DNA of 64,000 bases, taken from assembly GCF_003048255.1 (NCBI RefSeq), contig NZ_CP028487.1, positions 1,984,001 to 2,048,000 of the forward strand, read 5' to 3'. The translations under genes were made by a program, and so were the position numbers. Every line of letters begins with the position of its first letter. The first letter of the stretch is position 1. The notes beneath the pieces were generated by a model that searched no databases, was not told the origin of the DNA, and worked only from the letters and a program-made list of their open reading frames with translations. Positions 39,012 through 49,850 of this stretch are shown here, piece after piece. This stretch comes from Yersinia massiliensis. GTDB taxonomy: Bacteria > Pseudomonadota > Gammaproteobacteria > Enterobacterales > Enterobacteriaceae.

Positions 39012-39342
39012 ATAAAGCTCCCATTGGGGTTTGTTGGTATTCCCCAAATCTACGCTCGAGGGTTCGACACCACCACGACAGTAACCCGACAATCACACGA
39101 CATCATTCTGACACCCGCCGTTCTAGGGGGTAACGACGCTTGCGCGTCATTCCTTCGCTAGATTGACCCCACCCGTTATGGTTTTTATCACAGTTGCGAG
39201 GGCGCAATATTGACAAAGCTCAGAACGGTCAATATCTTGAGTTAAAGTAAAACTCCACTTAAATTATTTATTTGGAGTTTTATTCTCATCTTTCAACCCA
39301 CGTATTTTTGCCTGAATTATTGATTAATAGGGAATACAGCAA
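39012..39342. other. Intergenic region upstream of nanM with several hairpins
   Basis: No gene seen. It contains GACGC-TTGC-GCGTC at about 39134, and a strong terminator-like hairpin AAAACTCCA/TGGAGTTTT at 39249-39281 followed by T/A-rich DNA. The genes on both sides are transcribed away from this region, so a terminator here has no annotated transcript to end; a small RNA or a nanM leader is possible. Confidence 0.45.
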
Positions 39343-40521
39343 ATGACCCAGATATACCGTCAATATAAGAAAAAATGGCGAACAAAAGTAGCCCTGTTTA
39401 GCGTACTGACTCTGTTGGTGAGCTTATCCTTGCCGCACGCCAGTGCGCAAAGCTACCCAGATGTTCCCGTCCCCTTTAAAAATGGCACAGGCGCGCGGGT
39501 CGCGAATGACTTGTACGTCGGCCTTGGCAGTGCTGGCCAAGCATGGTTTCGCCTTGATACCAACAACATTGGCCAAGGCTGGCAGAAAATAGCTGACTTT
39601 CCTGGGCAACCGCGAGAACAGGCCGTGACGGTGGCGCTTGAGGGGAAATTGTATGTTTTTGGTGGTGTGGGTAAAAGTAGCGCTAATGACACACAGGTGC
39701 GTGCGCTGAATGATGTTTACCAATTTGACCCGCAGACGAACCATTGGCAGCCATTAGCAACTCGAGCGCCTCGGGGGCTAGTGGGAGCAGCGGCTACCAC
39801 GCTGGACGGGACGCAGGCGGTACTGTTGGGGGGCGTCAATAAAGCGATATTTGACGGTTATTTCGCGGATCTGGCGGGCGCTGGAGATAACGAAACCCAG
39901 AAAAAAGCGGTCATTAATGCGTATTTTGATCAGGCACCGGCTGATTATTTCTACAGCCGCGATGTGCTTATTTATGAACCGCAAAAGAATCAGTGGAAAA
40001 ATGGAGGGCAGGTGCCCTTTTTAGGCACGGCAGGGTCCGCTCTCACCAATAGGGATAACCGTTTGATACTGATTAACGGTGAAATAAAACCGGGGTTACG
40101 CACAGCAGCGGTGTGGCAGGGTGAAAAACAGGGAACAACATTCGCGTGGCGGTCACTCGTAGATTTGGTGGGGCCACAAAAAGGCAGCATACAAGAAGGG
40201 TTAGCGGGAGCATTTTCTGGCACTAGTCATCATGCCGTCTTGGTCGCCGGTGGGGCTAACTTCCCCGGTGCTAAAAAACAGTTCGATGCGGGTCAACTCT
40301 ACGCACACCAAGGATTGAAAAAACAGTGGCAACAAGCCGTGTACGCGCTGGTGGATAACCAATGGCAGCGGGTTGGCGAATTGCCCCAGCCTCTTGGTTA
40401 CGGTGTCTCTATTCAGGGAAATGATAAAGTGATCCTTATCGGTGGAGAAACCACGGATGGCGTTGCGACTTCCGCAGTGACTCAAATGACTTGGCAAGGC
40501 AACAAACTGCACATGGAGTAG
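39343..40521 (+). CDS. nanM: N-acetylneuraminate epimerase NanM
   Basis: 392 residues. Signal peptide at about 15-36 ([21 protein letters not shown]), then six Kelch-type repeats (FGGVGKSS..., [32 protein letters not shown]). The periplasmic mutarotase converts alpha- to beta-N-acetylneuraminate, speeding use of host sialic acid. RBS GGGAATA. No other nan gene lies beside it here; it is convergent with rutG. Confidence 0.92.
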   Translation: MTQIYRQYKKKWRTKVALFSVLTLLVSLSLPHASAQSYPDVPVPFKNGTGARVANDLYVGLGSAGQAWFRLDTNNIGQGWQKIADFPGQPREQAVTVALEGKLYVFGGVGKSSANDTQVRALNDVYQFDPQTNHWQPLATRAPRGLVGAAATTLDGTQAVLLGGVNKAIFDGYFADLAGAGDNETQKKAVINAYFDQAPADYFYSRDVLIYEPQKNQWKNGGQVPFLGTAGSALTNRDNRLILINGEIKPGLRTAAVWQGEKQGTTFAWRSLVDLVGPQKGSIQEGLAGAFSGTSHHAVLVAGGANFPGAKKQFDAGQLYAHQGLKKQWQQAVYALVDNQWQRVGELPQPLGYGVSIQGNDKVILIGGETTDGVATSAVTQMTWQGNKLHME

Positions 40522-40551
40522 AAAGGGGTATTGAGCTATTGTGCCGAATGG

Positions 40552-40609
40552 CAGGATCATCGCGCCAATATCTCGCTTTTAAGCGAAATAGATGCGTACG
40601 ATGATCCTG
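40552..40609. repeat. Nested inverted repeat between nanM and rutG
   Basis: An outer 11-bp repeat CAGGATCATCG/CGATGATCCTG (40552-40562 and 40599-40609) encloses an inner hairpin TCGCTT-TT-AAGCGA. The cruciform lies between convergent genes and may act as a bidirectional terminator, though T runs are short. Confidence 0.6.
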
Positions 40610-40639
40610 ACGACTGATGCTTGGGTAGGGCAACGCTCG

Positions 40640-41977
40640 CTAACTATCTTGCGGTAACGGCTTTCCATCGCGACCTAAACCGGACACCAGCTTACGGCGC
40701 TGCAACAATGCATTGAGTAATATCGCGCCAAAAGTCGCTGTGCCGATGCCACCAAGGGTAAAATTACCCAACGTCAAAGCAAAGTTCCCTGCACCTAACA
40801 CTAATGTCACCGCGACCATGATCAGGTTGCCGTTATCACTCAAATCGACTTTGTTTTGAACCCAAATACGCGCACCGGCGACGGCAATCAACCCAAAGAC
40901 CACAATAGACGCTCCGCCTAATACCGGCCCCGGAATGGTGTGGATCAGCGCCCCAAATTTAGGTGAAAAACCCAGCGCAATAGCCACCAACGCAGCAGCC
41001 ACGAAGACTAAGGTTGAATAGATTTTGGTGACTGCCATCACGCCGATGTTCTCGGCATAAGTGGTGACACCTGTACCACCTGCCGAACCAGACAGCATCG
41101 TTGCCAGTCCATCACCAACAAAAGCTCGCCCCATATAAGGGTCAAGATTCTGACCGGTCATTCCGGCAACCGCTTTGATATGACCTAAATTTTCTGCCAC
41201 TAAAATAACGGCAACCGGCGCAATCAGTAACATGGCATGAGCATCAAAGACGGGGGTGGTAAATTGTGGCCAGCCAAACCAGGCCGCCTGACTGATTGGT
41301 CCGAAATCAACCGGTGTTCCCCAGCCAAAACCATTGGCGACCACCAGATAGATGACATAAGACAAAATCAGCCCAACTAAAATCAATAGACGTTGAATCA
41401 TCCCATTTGTGAATACAGCAACGACACCGATACATAAGATGGTGACCACCGCCATCCAACTGTTAAATGATGAACCCGAAACACTGTTAACGGCGATGGG
41501 GGCCAAATTCAACCCAATCGCCATGACTACCGCCCCCGTCACCACCGGCGGCATCAACCGTTCAATCCAGCGAGTCCCGACGCTCATCACAATAAAACCA
41601 ATCAAGGTATAAATTGCGCCGCAGGCAATAATGCCGCCTAACGCCAGTGCAATATTGGGGTTGGGGCCGCTGCCGGTGTAGCCAGTTACGGCAATGACTA
41701 ACCCGACAAACGCGGCACTAGAGCCCAAATAGCTAGGTACACGGCCGCCCACAATCAGGAAGAACAGCAGGGTGCCTATACCTGACATTAAAATAGCCAG
41801 ATTGGCATCAAACCCCATCAGTAGTGGCATCAACACGGTGGCACCAAACATCGCCACCGCATGTTGCAGTCCCATAATCAGTGTGGCACCTATTGGTAGC
41901 CGTTCATCTGGAGCAATAATGGCTCCGTCTAGATTACCGCTGCGTTTGCGCCATATTGGAAACCAGGTATTCGCCAT
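40640..41977 (-). CDS. rutG: Pyrimidine permease RutG
   Basis: 445 residues, about 12-14 membrane helices, nucleobase:cation symporter-2 family (GLQHAVAMFGATVLMP near residue 35, and the GSAGGTGVTTYAENIGVMAVTKIYS signature near residue 285). It imports uracil/thymine for the Rut pathway. Last gene of the rut operon, 75 bases after rutF. Confidence 0.95.
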   Translation of the reverse strand: MANTWFPIWRKRSGNLDGAIIAPDERLPIGATLIMGLQHAVAMFGATVLMPLLMGFDANLAILMSGIGTLLFFLIVGGRVPSYLGSSAAFVGLVIAVTGYTGSGPNPNIALALGGIIACGAIYTLIGFIVMSVGTRWIERLMPPVVTGAVVMAIGLNLAPIAVNSVSGSSFNSWMAVVTILCIGVVAVFTNGMIQRLLILVGLILSYVIYLVVANGFGWGTPVDFGPISQAAWFGWPQFTTPVFDAHAMLLIAPVAVILVAENLGHIKAVAGMTGQNLDPYMGRAFVGDGLATMLSGSAGGTGVTTYAENIGVMAVTKIYSTLVFVAAALVAIALGFSPKFGALIHTIPGPVLGGASIVVFGLIAVAGARIWVQNKVDLSDNGNLIMVAVTLVLGAGNFALTLGNFTLGGIGTATFGAILLNALLQRRKLVSGLGRDGKPLPQDS

Positions 41978-42052
41978 AATATGCTCCGTGAATCATCTGC
42001 TGATAAACATCAATAAGTTATTTCTAAGTGAGTCAGTTAATTCTCATTTGAA

Positions 42053-42646
42053 TCAACGGCTCTGGCGCATTAACGGGTGATAGCAGCGATCAAAATAGGC
42101 TAAGCCGTGTGTGTCATCGTTATGAATGACGGCGGCAGCCTGACAAAAAAGAATGTCGTGGGTACCCACCGAAACCACTTGGGTAATATGGCAGTCAAAA
42201 GAGGCCACTGCCCCATTGAGCACCGGTGAACCCGTCACTAACGTGGACCATTGAGCTGCTGAAAAACGCATTTCCATGGTCGTTTTGCCGCCGAACAGAT
42301 TGGACAGTGATTCATGTTCAGCGCATAAGGTGTTGACGCACAGCGTCTGATTTTGCTTAAAAACAGCATAAACCGATGCCGAGCGGTTGAGGCATACCAA
42401 TAAAGTCGGCGGTGAATCGGTCACACTGCATACCGCAGAGGCGGTAAATCCTGCGCGTCCTGCTGGGCCATCGGTGGTGATAATATTCACGGCAGAACCC
42501 AGCCGTGCCATGGCATCTCGAAAATCCTGCTTATCGACAGCCACACTGCGCAATGCTGAAGGTGAAGGGAGTGGCGTCACCGACGGTGATTCCGCTGATA
42601 GCCCTTTTGGCGGCAGTACTAAAGTTGTTACTGTTGACGTTTGCAT
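42053..42646 (-). CDS. rutF: Flavin reductase RutF
   Basis: 197 residues from the ATG at 42646 (GAGGTGGACC before it). It keeps the core [34 protein letters not shown] and [13 protein letters not shown]. It supplies reduced FMN to RutA. Compared with E. coli RutF (164 residues) it has an N-terminal extension of about 35 residues rich in Ser, Pro and Thr. Confidence 0.93.
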   Translation of the reverse strand: MQTSTVTTLVLPPKGLSAESPSVTPLPSPSALRSVAVDKQDFRDAMARLGSAVNIITTDGPAGRAGFTASAVCSVTDSPPTLLVCLNRSASVYAVFKQNQTLCVNTLCAEHESLSNLFGGKTTMEMRFSAAQWSTLVTGSPVLNGAVASFDCHITQVVSVGTHDILFCQAAAVIHNDDTHGLAYFDRCYHPLMRQSR

Positions 42647-42695
42647 GGTCCACCTCATGATTAAAATTCAATTCATCAAAAGACAAGCAGATAAA

Positions 42696-43286
42696 TCAAA
42701 GAACTTGGCACGCCTCGTCAAACGCTAAACGAGGTGAGCGGGCATACAGTTTTTGGCTATCGCCATAACCGATATTCACTAACAAATTGGATTTCCAGCC
42801 TTTTTCAGCCAAAAAGAGGTCATCAACCAAGGCGTTGTTAAAACCCGACATGGGGCCGGTATCCAACCCCAACGCGCGGCAGGCAATAATCAGATAAGCC
42901 GCCTGTAAGCTGCTGTTGCGAAAAGCCGTCTCGGTGGCGAGTTCGGGGCTGGAGGTAAACCACGAGCGGGCATCGCCATGTGGGAACAACTTAGGGAGCG
43001 CGTCATAAAATGCGGGATCATAGGCCACGATGGCGGTGACGGGGGCTTGCATCGTTTTCGCCAGATTGCCGCTGGATAATGCCGGTTTAAGCCGTGCTTT
43101 GGCCTCGGTGGAATGGATAAAAACAAAGCGTCCAGGGCAACAGTTAGCCGAAGTTGGCCCCATACGGGCTAATGCGTAAGCTTGGATAAGCAACGCATCC
43201 TCGACAGGTTTATCCAGCCAACCATTGTGGGTCCGAGCCTCGGTAAATATTGTAGCCAGTGCCTCGGGGGTTAATGTGTATGTCAT
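42696..43286 (-). CDS. rutE: Malonic semialdehyde reductase RutE
   Basis: 196 residues, as in E. coli. A nitroreductase-fold flavoprotein ([17 protein letters not shown], and [14 protein letters not shown]). It reduces malonic semialdehyde to 3-hydroxypropionate, the last step of uracil breakdown. It follows rutD by 15 bases. Confidence 0.95.
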   Translation of the reverse strand: MTYTLTPEALATIFTEARTHNGWLDKPVEDALLIQAYALARMGPTSANCCPGRFVFIHSTEAKARLKPALSSGNLAKTMQAPVTAIVAYDPAFYDALPKLFPHGDARSWFTSSPELATETAFRNSSLQAAYLIIACRALGLDTGPMSGFNNALVDDLFLAEKGWKSNLLVNIGYGDSQKLYARSPRLAFDEACQVL

Positions 43287-43301
43287 GTCTGCTCCGTCAA
43301 A

Positions 43302-44129
43302 TTATTGGGGGGTGTCCCGCAGATTTAGCGTTAATGCGTTGCTGGACAGTGAGGTGTCCAGCAATAAATAACTGAGCAATATGCCGTTAAATTGCTCACT
43401 GTTGGTGACACTCATCGCGTGACCGCCATAACTCATTTGCGCCCATTCGCCGTAGGGCATTAATTCAGCCAGGGCTTGTGAGCAGGGATAAGGCACCAGT
43501 AGGTCGTCGGTAGCACACAACGCCAGTGTGGGCGTTTTGATATGAGGGAGTTCCGCTCGAAAGTCACGATTCATCAAGGCATTTAGGCGGCGCAATAGGT
43601 TTTCCATCCCTTGGAAATGGGCTGTTTGGTGTGCTTCTTCATGTTCTATCAGTGAAGCATTTCGGGAGAGCCAGTCTGCAGGATAAAGAAACAGGGGCTG
43701 AGCGCGAACATAAGCGGCCACACCGCTGTTCAGCAGCAAATCTTGGCGAACGTGAAAGCAACGGCGTGTTTGGCTATCGAGTTCCGGCCAACTGTTCACC
43801 GCCACCATGCGTTCGATGCACTGGGGGTGTGTCAGAGCCAACTGCAAACCAATCATTCCCCCCAATGCGTGGCCGACAAAATGGTAGCGTTCAATATGTT
43901 GGCGCTGTAATAACGCCGCTAATTCTGCTGCCATATCGGCTAAGGTATAACCGGATGGGATGACGCCAGGGCTACGCCCAGTACCGAACTGATCGTAAGT
44001 CACCACTCGGAAGTGCTCACCCAACGCCGCCAGTTGCGGTTGCCAAAAGCTGCCACTACCGCCCAATCCGGCGGATAAAACCACTGTTTTTGCGGACGGC
44101 GAATGCTGACCCGTTATCTCGAAATACAT
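43302..44129 (-). CDS. rutD: Carbamate/aminoacrylate hydrolase RutD
   Basis: 275 residues from the ATG at 44129, chosen because a perfect GGAGG lies seven bases upstream and because the family begins here; a longer frame to 44204 has no homologous residues. Alpha/beta hydrolase fold: oxyanion region SAGLGGSGSFW, nucleophile elbow GHALGGMIG (Ala instead of Ser at the nucleophile position, as in E. coli GHALGALVG), and His in YGGHAMSVT. It helps convert aminoacrylate or carbamate in the Rut pathway. Confidence 0.94.
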   Translation of the reverse strand: MYFEITGQHSPSAKTVVLSAGLGGSGSFWQPQLAALGEHFRVVTYDQFGTGRSPGVIPSGYTLADMAAELAALLQRQHIERYHFVGHALGGMIGLQLALTHPQCIERMVAVNSWPELDSQTRRCFHVRQDLLLNSGVAAYVRAQPLFLYPADWLSRNASLIEHEEAHQTAHFQGMENLLRRLNALMNRDFRAELPHIKTPTLALCATDDLLVPYPCSQALAELMPYGEWAQMSYGGHAMSVTNSEQFNGILLSYLLLDTSLSSNALTLNLRDTPQ

Positions 44130-44204
44130 TGTCACGCCTCCGTCATGGGATGTATTGCACGTACTCGCTCGGCACGTATTAGCTCGACTCGCGTATTGGT
44201 TCAA

Positions 44205-44591
44205 CTAACGCGGCAAATGTGCGACTGATGCGATTTCAATCAGCGCATCGGGCTTTACTAAGCCGCATTGGATACAAAAACGGGCCGGTTTATCGCCGGG
44301 GAAATACTCCGCGTAAACCTGATTAATCGCGGCGTAATGTTGCCAGTCCGTGAGGAAGATAGAGTTAAACGTCACGTCAGCCAGTGTGCCGCCAGCGGTT
44401 TCAATGACTGATTTAATCGTGTCCAATACATGGCGAGTTTGCGCAGTGGCATCACCGACGTGCACCACATTATTCTGCTTATCGAATGCCAAGGTGCCGG
44501 AGACATACACCACGCCATCCGCTAACGTACCGAGTGAGAATGGGGCGAGTGGGGTGCCACTGCCGGGTGGAGTAATGATGGTTTTAGGCAT
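44205..44591 (-). CDS. rutC: 3-aminoacrylate deaminase RutC
   Basis: 128 residues, RidA/YjgF family ([16 protein letters not shown], and the terminal [15 protein letters not shown] with the substrate-binding Arg and Glu region). It deaminates 3-aminoacrylate to malonic semialdehyde. A gap of 113 bases separates it from rutB. Confidence 0.95.
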   Translation of the reverse strand: MPKTIITPPGSGTPLAPFSLGTLADGVVYVSGTLAFDKQNNVVHVGDATAQTRHVLDTIKSVIETAGGTLADVTFNSIFLTDWQHYAAINQVYAEYFPGDKPARFCIQCGLVKPDALIEIASVAHLPR

Positions 44592-44704
44592 TGTTCTCTC
44601 TAATATATCGTTTGAGGATTGGCATCAAATGCATTAATCGTGCCGACTGTCTTTATTCAGCTGACAGCATTAAGACTGCAGCTTTTATGACGACGGCGAC
44701 TTTC

Positions 44705-45511
44705 TTATGCTGACTGGCTGAGTCGTACGGACGGTGCAACGCAGGTACAAAATGTGTCCACATCCGATACCCAGCCGAAGAAGGTTTCGATGTTATAAAG
44801 GGCGGCCTTTTGGGCGAAATCAGGCCCCGCTTGGTGGGTGGCGTCCTCTAACACCACGCCGAAATATTCAAAAAAGAAACCGTCCCGCAGCGTTGATTCC
44901 ACGCACACATTGGTGGCAATGCCGGTAAAAATCAGATGATGAATCCCTTTCGCACGTAACATGCTGTCGAGTTGGGTATTAAAAAAACCGCTATAACGGG
45001 GCTTGGGGATCACTATATCGCCCGCTTGCGGCTGTAGCTCATCAACCAAGTCATAGTCCCAGTTGCCTTTCGCCAGTAACTTGCCCATGAGTTCTGGCTT
45101 TTTGCGCATGGTTTTCAATGCATTGGACTTATGCCAATTTGGTGATCCTTCCCCACCCGCTTCCACGTAGTCGGGGTCCCAGCCATTTTGGAAAAAGATC
45201 ACTTGAATACCTGCCGCACGCGCAGCCACGATGGCACGCTTAATATTACTGATAACAGGTGCTGTCGCTGAGACATCAAATCCGGCTAGATCGAGATATC
45301 CTCCCGGCGAGGCATAGGCGTTTTGCATATCAACCACAATCAATGCACTGGCTGATGTCGGAAAGGCAATCGGTTCGGGGCGCGCATTGAGAATGACTTC
45401 GTCCGCACTTACGCCAAGGCTGCGCCGCACGGGGGACTTATTTTCAATGGCGTTATTTTCGTCATTGCCAAGGGAGGGAATAGATGGGTGGTGTTCGACA
45501 ATTTTCATCAT
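44705..45511 (-). CDS. rutB: Ureidoacrylate amidohydrolase RutB
   Basis: 268 residues of the isochorismatase-like cysteine hydrolase family. Catalytic triad: Asp in [14 protein letters not shown], Lys in the [10 protein letters not shown] block, Cys in [15 protein letters not shown]. It splits ureidoacrylate/peroxyureidoacrylate to aminoacrylate and carbamate. The start overlaps the rutA stop by four bases. The N-terminal 35 residues are longer than in E. coli and low in conservation. Confidence 0.95.
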   Translation of the reverse strand: MMKIVEHHPSIPSLGNDENNAIENKSPVRRSLGVSADEVILNARPEPIAFPTSASALIVVDMQNAYASPGGYLDLAGFDVSATAPVISNIKRAIVAARAAGIQVIFFQNGWDPDYVEAGGEGSPNWHKSNALKTMRKKPELMGKLLAKGNWDYDLVDELQPQAGDIVIPKPRYSGFFNTQLDSMLRAKGIHHLIFTGIATNVCVESTLRDGFFFEYFGVVLEDATHQAGPDFAQKAALYNIETFFGWVSDVDTFCTCVAPSVRLSQSA

Positions 45512-46611
45512 GCTACCTCTCGGGTGACAGGAAGCTCGGTGTTGCAGATATCAGCACGGCTGGTCATGAGGGGTTGGATGCGTTGACCGAAATTCTCAAT
45601 GCCAGACAGGAAATCATCAAAGGTCAGCAGAATGCCGTCCGTACCGGGTACGGTTGCTATCTCATCCATCATCTTTGCCACGTTGGCGTAGGAGCCGACC
45701 AGCGTTCCCATATTGATATTGACGGCGGAAGTCGGGTCGGCCATTTGGCGCACATTGGTGTCCGCGCCGGATTGGGTATCTTTGCCACTTTGCTCGGTTA
45801 ACCAAGCGAGTGCTTCGGTATCAGCACCGGCTTTGTAACTCTCCCACTTAGCACGAGCCAATTCGTCGGTTTCATCGGCGATAATCATAAATAAGACGTA
45901 ACTGCTGACATCGCGACCGACATGCTCGGCAGCCGTTTGCAAGCGGGCAGCTGTAGGAGCAAAGGCGGTTGGGGTATTAACGCCCTTACCGAAACAGAAG
46001 TTGTAATCGGCATATTTCGCGGAGAAGGCCATTCCGGCGTCACTTTGTGCCGCACAGATTAACTTGATGGGTGTTTCTGGCTGCGGGCTGACACGGCAAT
46101 CATCCATTTGGAAGAATTCGCCTTTAAAATCAGATTTCCCCGTTCCCCAGAGATCTTGTAATACCTCGACGTATTCAGAGAGATAATCATAGCGGCGGCT
46201 AAAGTAGTCATCTCCGGGCCATAATCCCATCTGTTCGTATTCAGGTTTTTGCCACCCGGTCACCACATTAAGGCCAAAACGGCCATTAGAGATCGAGTCA
46301 ATTGTTGAGGCCATGCGCGCCACAATCGCGGGGGGCAGAGTCAAGGTGGCGGCAGTGGCATAAATCTTAATACGCGAGGTCACTGCAGCCAGTCCTGCCA
46401 TCAACGTGAAGGATTCAAGATTGTGATCCCAAAACTCAGTTTTCCCCCCGAATCCACGCAGCTTTATCATCGATAAAGCAAAATCGAATTGATAATGTTC
46501 GGCTTTTTGGACAATCGCTTTATTTAACTCAAAGCTCGGCATGTATTGCGGTGCATTGCTGGAAATAAGCCAACCGTTGTTACCGATAGGAATGAATACG
46601 CCAATTTTCAT
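45508..46611 (-). CDS. rutA: Pyrimidine monooxygenase RutA
   Basis: 367 residues, flavin-dependent class C monooxygenase of the luciferase-like fold ([58 protein letters not shown]). It opens the uracil ring with FMNH2 from RutF. RBS GAGGTG seven bases upstream. First gene of the rut operon, with a sigma-54 promoter 54 bases before the start. Confidence 0.97.
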   Translation of the reverse strand: MKIGVFIPIGNNGWLISSNAPQYMPSFELNKAIVQKAEHYQFDFALSMIKLRGFGGKTEFWDHNLESFTLMAGLAAVTSRIKIYATAATLTLPPAIVARMASTIDSISNGRFGLNVVTGWQKPEYEQMGLWPGDDYFSRRYDYLSEYVEVLQDLWGTGKSDFKGEFFQMDDCRVSPQPETPIKLICAAQSDAGMAFSAKYADYNFCFGKGVNTPTAFAPTAARLQTAAEHVGRDVSSYVLFMIIADETDELARAKWESYKAGADTEALAWLTEQSGKDTQSGADTNVRQMADPTSAVNINMGTLVGSYANVAKMMDEIATVPGTDGILLTFDDFLSGIENFGQRIQPLMTSRADICNTELPVTREVA

Positions 46612-46664
46612 TTGAGCACCTCTAGGTTATGGGGCGGAATATCGGATGTCTGCGCCAATACCTA

Positions 46665-46680
46665 AGCAAAGCCAATGCCA
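46665..46680 (-). promoter_or_regulatory. Sigma-54 promoter of the rut operon
   Basis: On the minus strand TGGCAT, five bases, TTGCT gives the -24/-12 pattern of sigma-54. It lies 54 bases before rutA. Control of rut by NtrC and sigma-54 is known in E. coli. Halves resembling NtrC sites (TGCAC, GGTGCA) occur at about 46777-46815. Confidence 0.8.
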
Positions 46681-46920
46681 CTTTTTATAAAATCAATCTA
46701 ATCAATGAATTGATGAAAAATGGTAAATTGAATGTTGAGCAAATGGTCTGAAATGGACTGTTTGGTAAAATAATTGTGCACAAAAAGCAGGCGTAAATGT
46801 TCAACAACGGTGCAAGTGATCACTCTAATGAGGTAGATGAGTGGAACGGGAACCGGCTCTAGGTTGGGTTGATAGCCTTTGCTATTATCAGTTTCATCAA
46901 TGCTAATTAAGGGATTATCC

Positions 46921-47619
46921 GTGAAGCCAGCCAAAACTGACATTGCAAGCACGGCGCAACTTGAAGCGGCCAGCGTGTTAATGAAACCTAAACCTTCTCG
47001 CCGCAGCAAGGCGGTGGCAGCAAAACGGCACGCCATTATGAGCGCTGCACTGGACCTGTTTTCTCGTTATGGCATTCACGGCACAAGCCTCGATCAGGTT
47101 GCTGAAGGGGCTGATGTCTCAAAAACTAATTTGCTGTACTACTTCCCATCAAAAGAAGCGCTCTACCTGGCCGTGCTAAAAGATATTTTGGCTATCTGGT
47201 TAGCTCCGCTAAAAGCACTGCAAGCTGATCAACAGCCCATTGAGGCCATTTGTCACTATATCGAACTCAAACTGGCAGTCTCTCGCGATCATCCGCAAGC
47301 CTCACGCTTGTTTTGCCTGGAGATGATTCAGGGGGCGCCTTTGCTAAGGCAGGAATTGGCGGGGGAGTTAAAAACGTTATTTGATGAGAAGGCACTTATT
47401 ATCCGTGCTTGGGTAGATAAAGGCCTTATCGCCGATCTTGATCCGCAACATCTGATTTTTATGCTGTGGGCGACCACTCAGCATTACGCCGATTTTAGTG
47501 TGCAGATAGACGCGATTAGCGGCAAAAATCTGAATGATGAATCGTTCTTCCAGCAGACCGTCGACAGCGTGCAGCAGTTGGTCATTCGCGGTATTTTACC
47601 GAGGGAGAATGATGACTGA
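46921..47619 (+). CDS. rutR: TetR-family regulator RutR
   Basis: 232 residues from the GTG at 46921, preferred over ATGs at 46879 and 46900 because AAGGGA lies just upstream; the first 35 residues are variable. The helix-turn-helix (SLDQVAEGADVSKTNLLYYFPSKEALY) and the ligand-binding part (ASRLFCLEMIQGAPLL, LIFMLWATTQHYADF) match E. coli RutR (212 residues), which senses uracil/thymine and represses rut. It is divergent from rutA. Confidence 0.93.
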   Translation: MKPAKTDIASTAQLEAASVLMKPKPSRRSKAVAAKRHAIMSAALDLFSRYGIHGTSLDQVAEGADVSKTNLLYYFPSKEALYLAVLKDILAIWLAPLKALQADQQPIEAICHYIELKLAVSRDHPQASRLFCLEMIQGAPLLRQELAGELKTLFDEKALIIRAWVDKGLIADLDPQHLIFMLWATTQHYADFSVQIDAISGKNLNDESFFQQTVDSVQQLVIRGILPRENDD

Positions 47620-47662
47620 ATAGGAGGGGAGCGGCGTCAGAGTAACCTGACGCCGGATAAAA

Positions 47663-49084
47663 TTAGCGATTATGATTGTCGTACAGATAGCTTTTGCGCT
47701 TCTTCAACGTGATATATCCGATGGTCAGAATTACAAACCATAATGGTGTGACTATCAGTGCCTGACGAGTATCGCTTTCCAGAGTTAGCAGTACTAAAAC
47801 AAAGGCGAAGAACGCCATGCAGATCCAGGACATAACAATACCGGCGGGCATTTTATAGATTGATTTCTTATGTAAGGCTGGACGTCTTTTGCGATAGACC
47901 AGATATGAGCAAAGGATAATGGTCCATACGAACATAAAGAGAATCGCCGACACGGTGGTCACCAGCGTAAAGACCGTCATGACATTTGGGATCAAATAAA
48001 TCAGCACTACACCACCTAACAGGCAGATGCATGAGAAGGTCAGGCCGGAAGCCGGTACGGATCGACGGGATAATTTACCAAATTGTTTTGGCGCATCACC
48101 TTCTTTCGCTAACCCAAACAGCATACGGCTGGTGGAGAACACACCACTGTTGGCTGAAGAGGCTGCGGAGGTCAATACCACAAAGTTGATTACGCTGGCT
48201 GCAGCGGGAAGTCCGACAAGGACAAACAACTCAACAAACGGGCTTTTATCGGCGACGACTGAACTCCAAGGGGTCACGGACATAATCATAATCAATGAGA
48301 ACACGTAAAACATGATTATGCGGATCGGGATGGAGTTGATAGCGCGCGGTAAAACCACTTCAGGGTCTTTGGTTTCAGCGGCAGTTGTCCCGACAAGCTC
48401 AATACCCACAAAGGCAAAAACAGCTATTTGGAAGCCAGCAAAGAATCCACTAATCCCTTTAGGGAACATCCCACCATCATTCCATAAATGCGTAAATGAC
48501 GCTGTCACGCCTGACGGAGATTGATAGCTCATTAAGACCATGGTCAGGCCCGCAAAGATAAGCGCCACAATGGCCACAATCTTAATCATGGCAAACCAGA
48601 ACTCCATCTCACCGAACATTTTTACTGTGGCTAAATTCAGTGATAGCAGCAGTAAAACCACTAATAAAGAGGCGACCCATTGGGAGAAACCCGGGAACCA
48701 GAATTGAGCATAAGCAGTTATGGCTACGACATCGGCAATACCGGTGATCACCCAGCAAAACCAATACGTCCAGCCAGTGAAAAAACCGGCCCATGGGCCA
48801 AGCAGGTCTGCGGCAAAGTCACTGAATGACTTATATTTTAGGTTCGATAGCAACAGTTCGCCCATTGCCCGCATCACGAAAAACAGCATAAAACCGATTA
48901 TCATATAAACGAATATGATCGATGGCCCAGCTAGGCTGATGGTTTTACCCGATCCCATAAACAACCCAGTGCCTATCGCACCGCCAATAGCAATCAGTTG
49001 AATATGGCGGTTGGAGAGATTCCTTTGGAGGTGCTCTTCAGGTTCCGGCAAAGGTTCTGCCACTATCTTGGATTGGTCTACCAT
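47663..49084 (-). CDS. cycA: D-serine/D-alanine/glycine transporter CycA
   Basis: 473 residues from the ATG at 49084 (MVDQSKIVAEPL, as in E. coli); an ATG three codons earlier sits too close to the RBS. Twelve membrane helices of the amino acid permease family (NRHIQLIAIGGAIGTGLFMG, and FAGFQIAVFAFVGIELVGTT). It imports glycine, D-alanine, D-serine and D-cycloserine. A long CTGT repeat lies in the leader 65-103 bases upstream. Confidence 0.96.
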   Translation of the reverse strand: MVDQSKIVAEPLPEPEEHLQRNLSNRHIQLIAIGGAIGTGLFMGSGKTISLAGPSIIFVYMIIGFMLFFVMRAMGELLLSNLKYKSFSDFAADLLGPWAGFFTGWTYWFCWVITGIADVVAITAYAQFWFPGFSQWVASLLVVLLLLSLNLATVKMFGEMEFWFAMIKIVAIVALIFAGLTMVLMSYQSPSGVTASFTHLWNDGGMFPKGISGFFAGFQIAVFAFVGIELVGTTAAETKDPEVVLPRAINSIPIRIIMFYVFSLIMIMSVTPWSSVVADKSPFVELFVLVGLPAAASVINFVVLTSAASSANSGVFSTSRMLFGLAKEGDAPKQFGKLSRRSVPASGLTFSCICLLGGVVLIYLIPNVMTVFTLVTTVSAILFMFVWTIILCSYLVYRKRRPALHKKSIYKMPAGIVMSWICMAFFAFVLVLLTLESDTRQALIVTPLWFVILTIGYITLKKRKSYLYDNHNR

Positions 49085-49148
49085 CTTACCCATTCCCTCT
49101 TCCTGTATTTGTGAAGTTGTTGAGCTCTATGTTGGCTCTTAGATTTAC

Positions 49149-49187
<39 letters not shown>

Positions 49188-49427
49188 GATTTTTCTTGTT
49201 CTACAGTATAATTTGCGAATTATTTAATGTATTCGCAACAATAATTGCACAATACTCCTCATTTTCCAGTGTTTATATTTTACACACTGAAATTTGTTAA
49301 GTTCATCACAGCGGATGGAATTACAACATGAACTTACTCAACTAACAATAATCGTCAGTAAGAGATGAATAATTAATCTGAAGAAAAGGAAGTCATGCAG
49401 GATAAAAAGAAAATACGACGAAGTGTT

Positions 49428-49455
49428 TGACAGCTAAGGGTAACAGGAGAATAAT
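49428..49455 (+). promoter_or_regulatory. Promoter of the tRNA-Lys gene
   Basis: TTGACA at 49428-49433, 16 bases, AATAAT at 49450-49455. The predicted start lies a few bases before the tRNA 5' end. Confidence 0.65.
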
Positions 49456-49465
49456 TATCGCCGTT

Positions 49466-49541
<76 letters not shown>

Positions 49542-49811
49542 ACAAAATCAATTACTTATATCTCATCTCTGACTTAAAGTAGATTTAGACAGCATATTTG
49601 ACATATCTTCTATTTGTTGGCTTAAATTCACCTATAAGTATAGATATATATTTACTCTCTTTGGTTTTCTCTTTATCTAATCTCGTTATTAATAAATCTA
49701 CAGTTATGTAAAAATAATTATTGGCCTGTCTGTCATTATTCTATTTCAGAGAAATCAATTTATGAAAAGTAATCGAGATAATAATTTGCGTAAGATTCTC
49801 ACAGAGAATAG

Positions 49812-49836
49812 CAAAGGCCCGCATCAGCGGGTCTCC
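49812..49836 (-). terminator. Terminator after the 27-codon membrane ORF
   Basis: On the minus strand CCCGC-TGAT-GCGGG, extended by flanking bases and followed by CCTTTGCT. It lies 15 bases after the stop of the small ORF at 49851. Confidence 0.7.
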
Positions 49837-49850
49837 TAGTTGGCGTTTTG

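Noticed and set aside
43302..44129. RutD as an inactivated hydrolase because the nucleophile Ser is Ala
   Set aside because: E. coli RutD has the same GHALG sequence, so this is normal for the family and not a lesion.
43302..44204. RutD starting at 44204 (300 aa)
   Set aside because: The extra 25 residues have no RBS support and are not in the family; GGAGG before 44129 fixes the shorter start.
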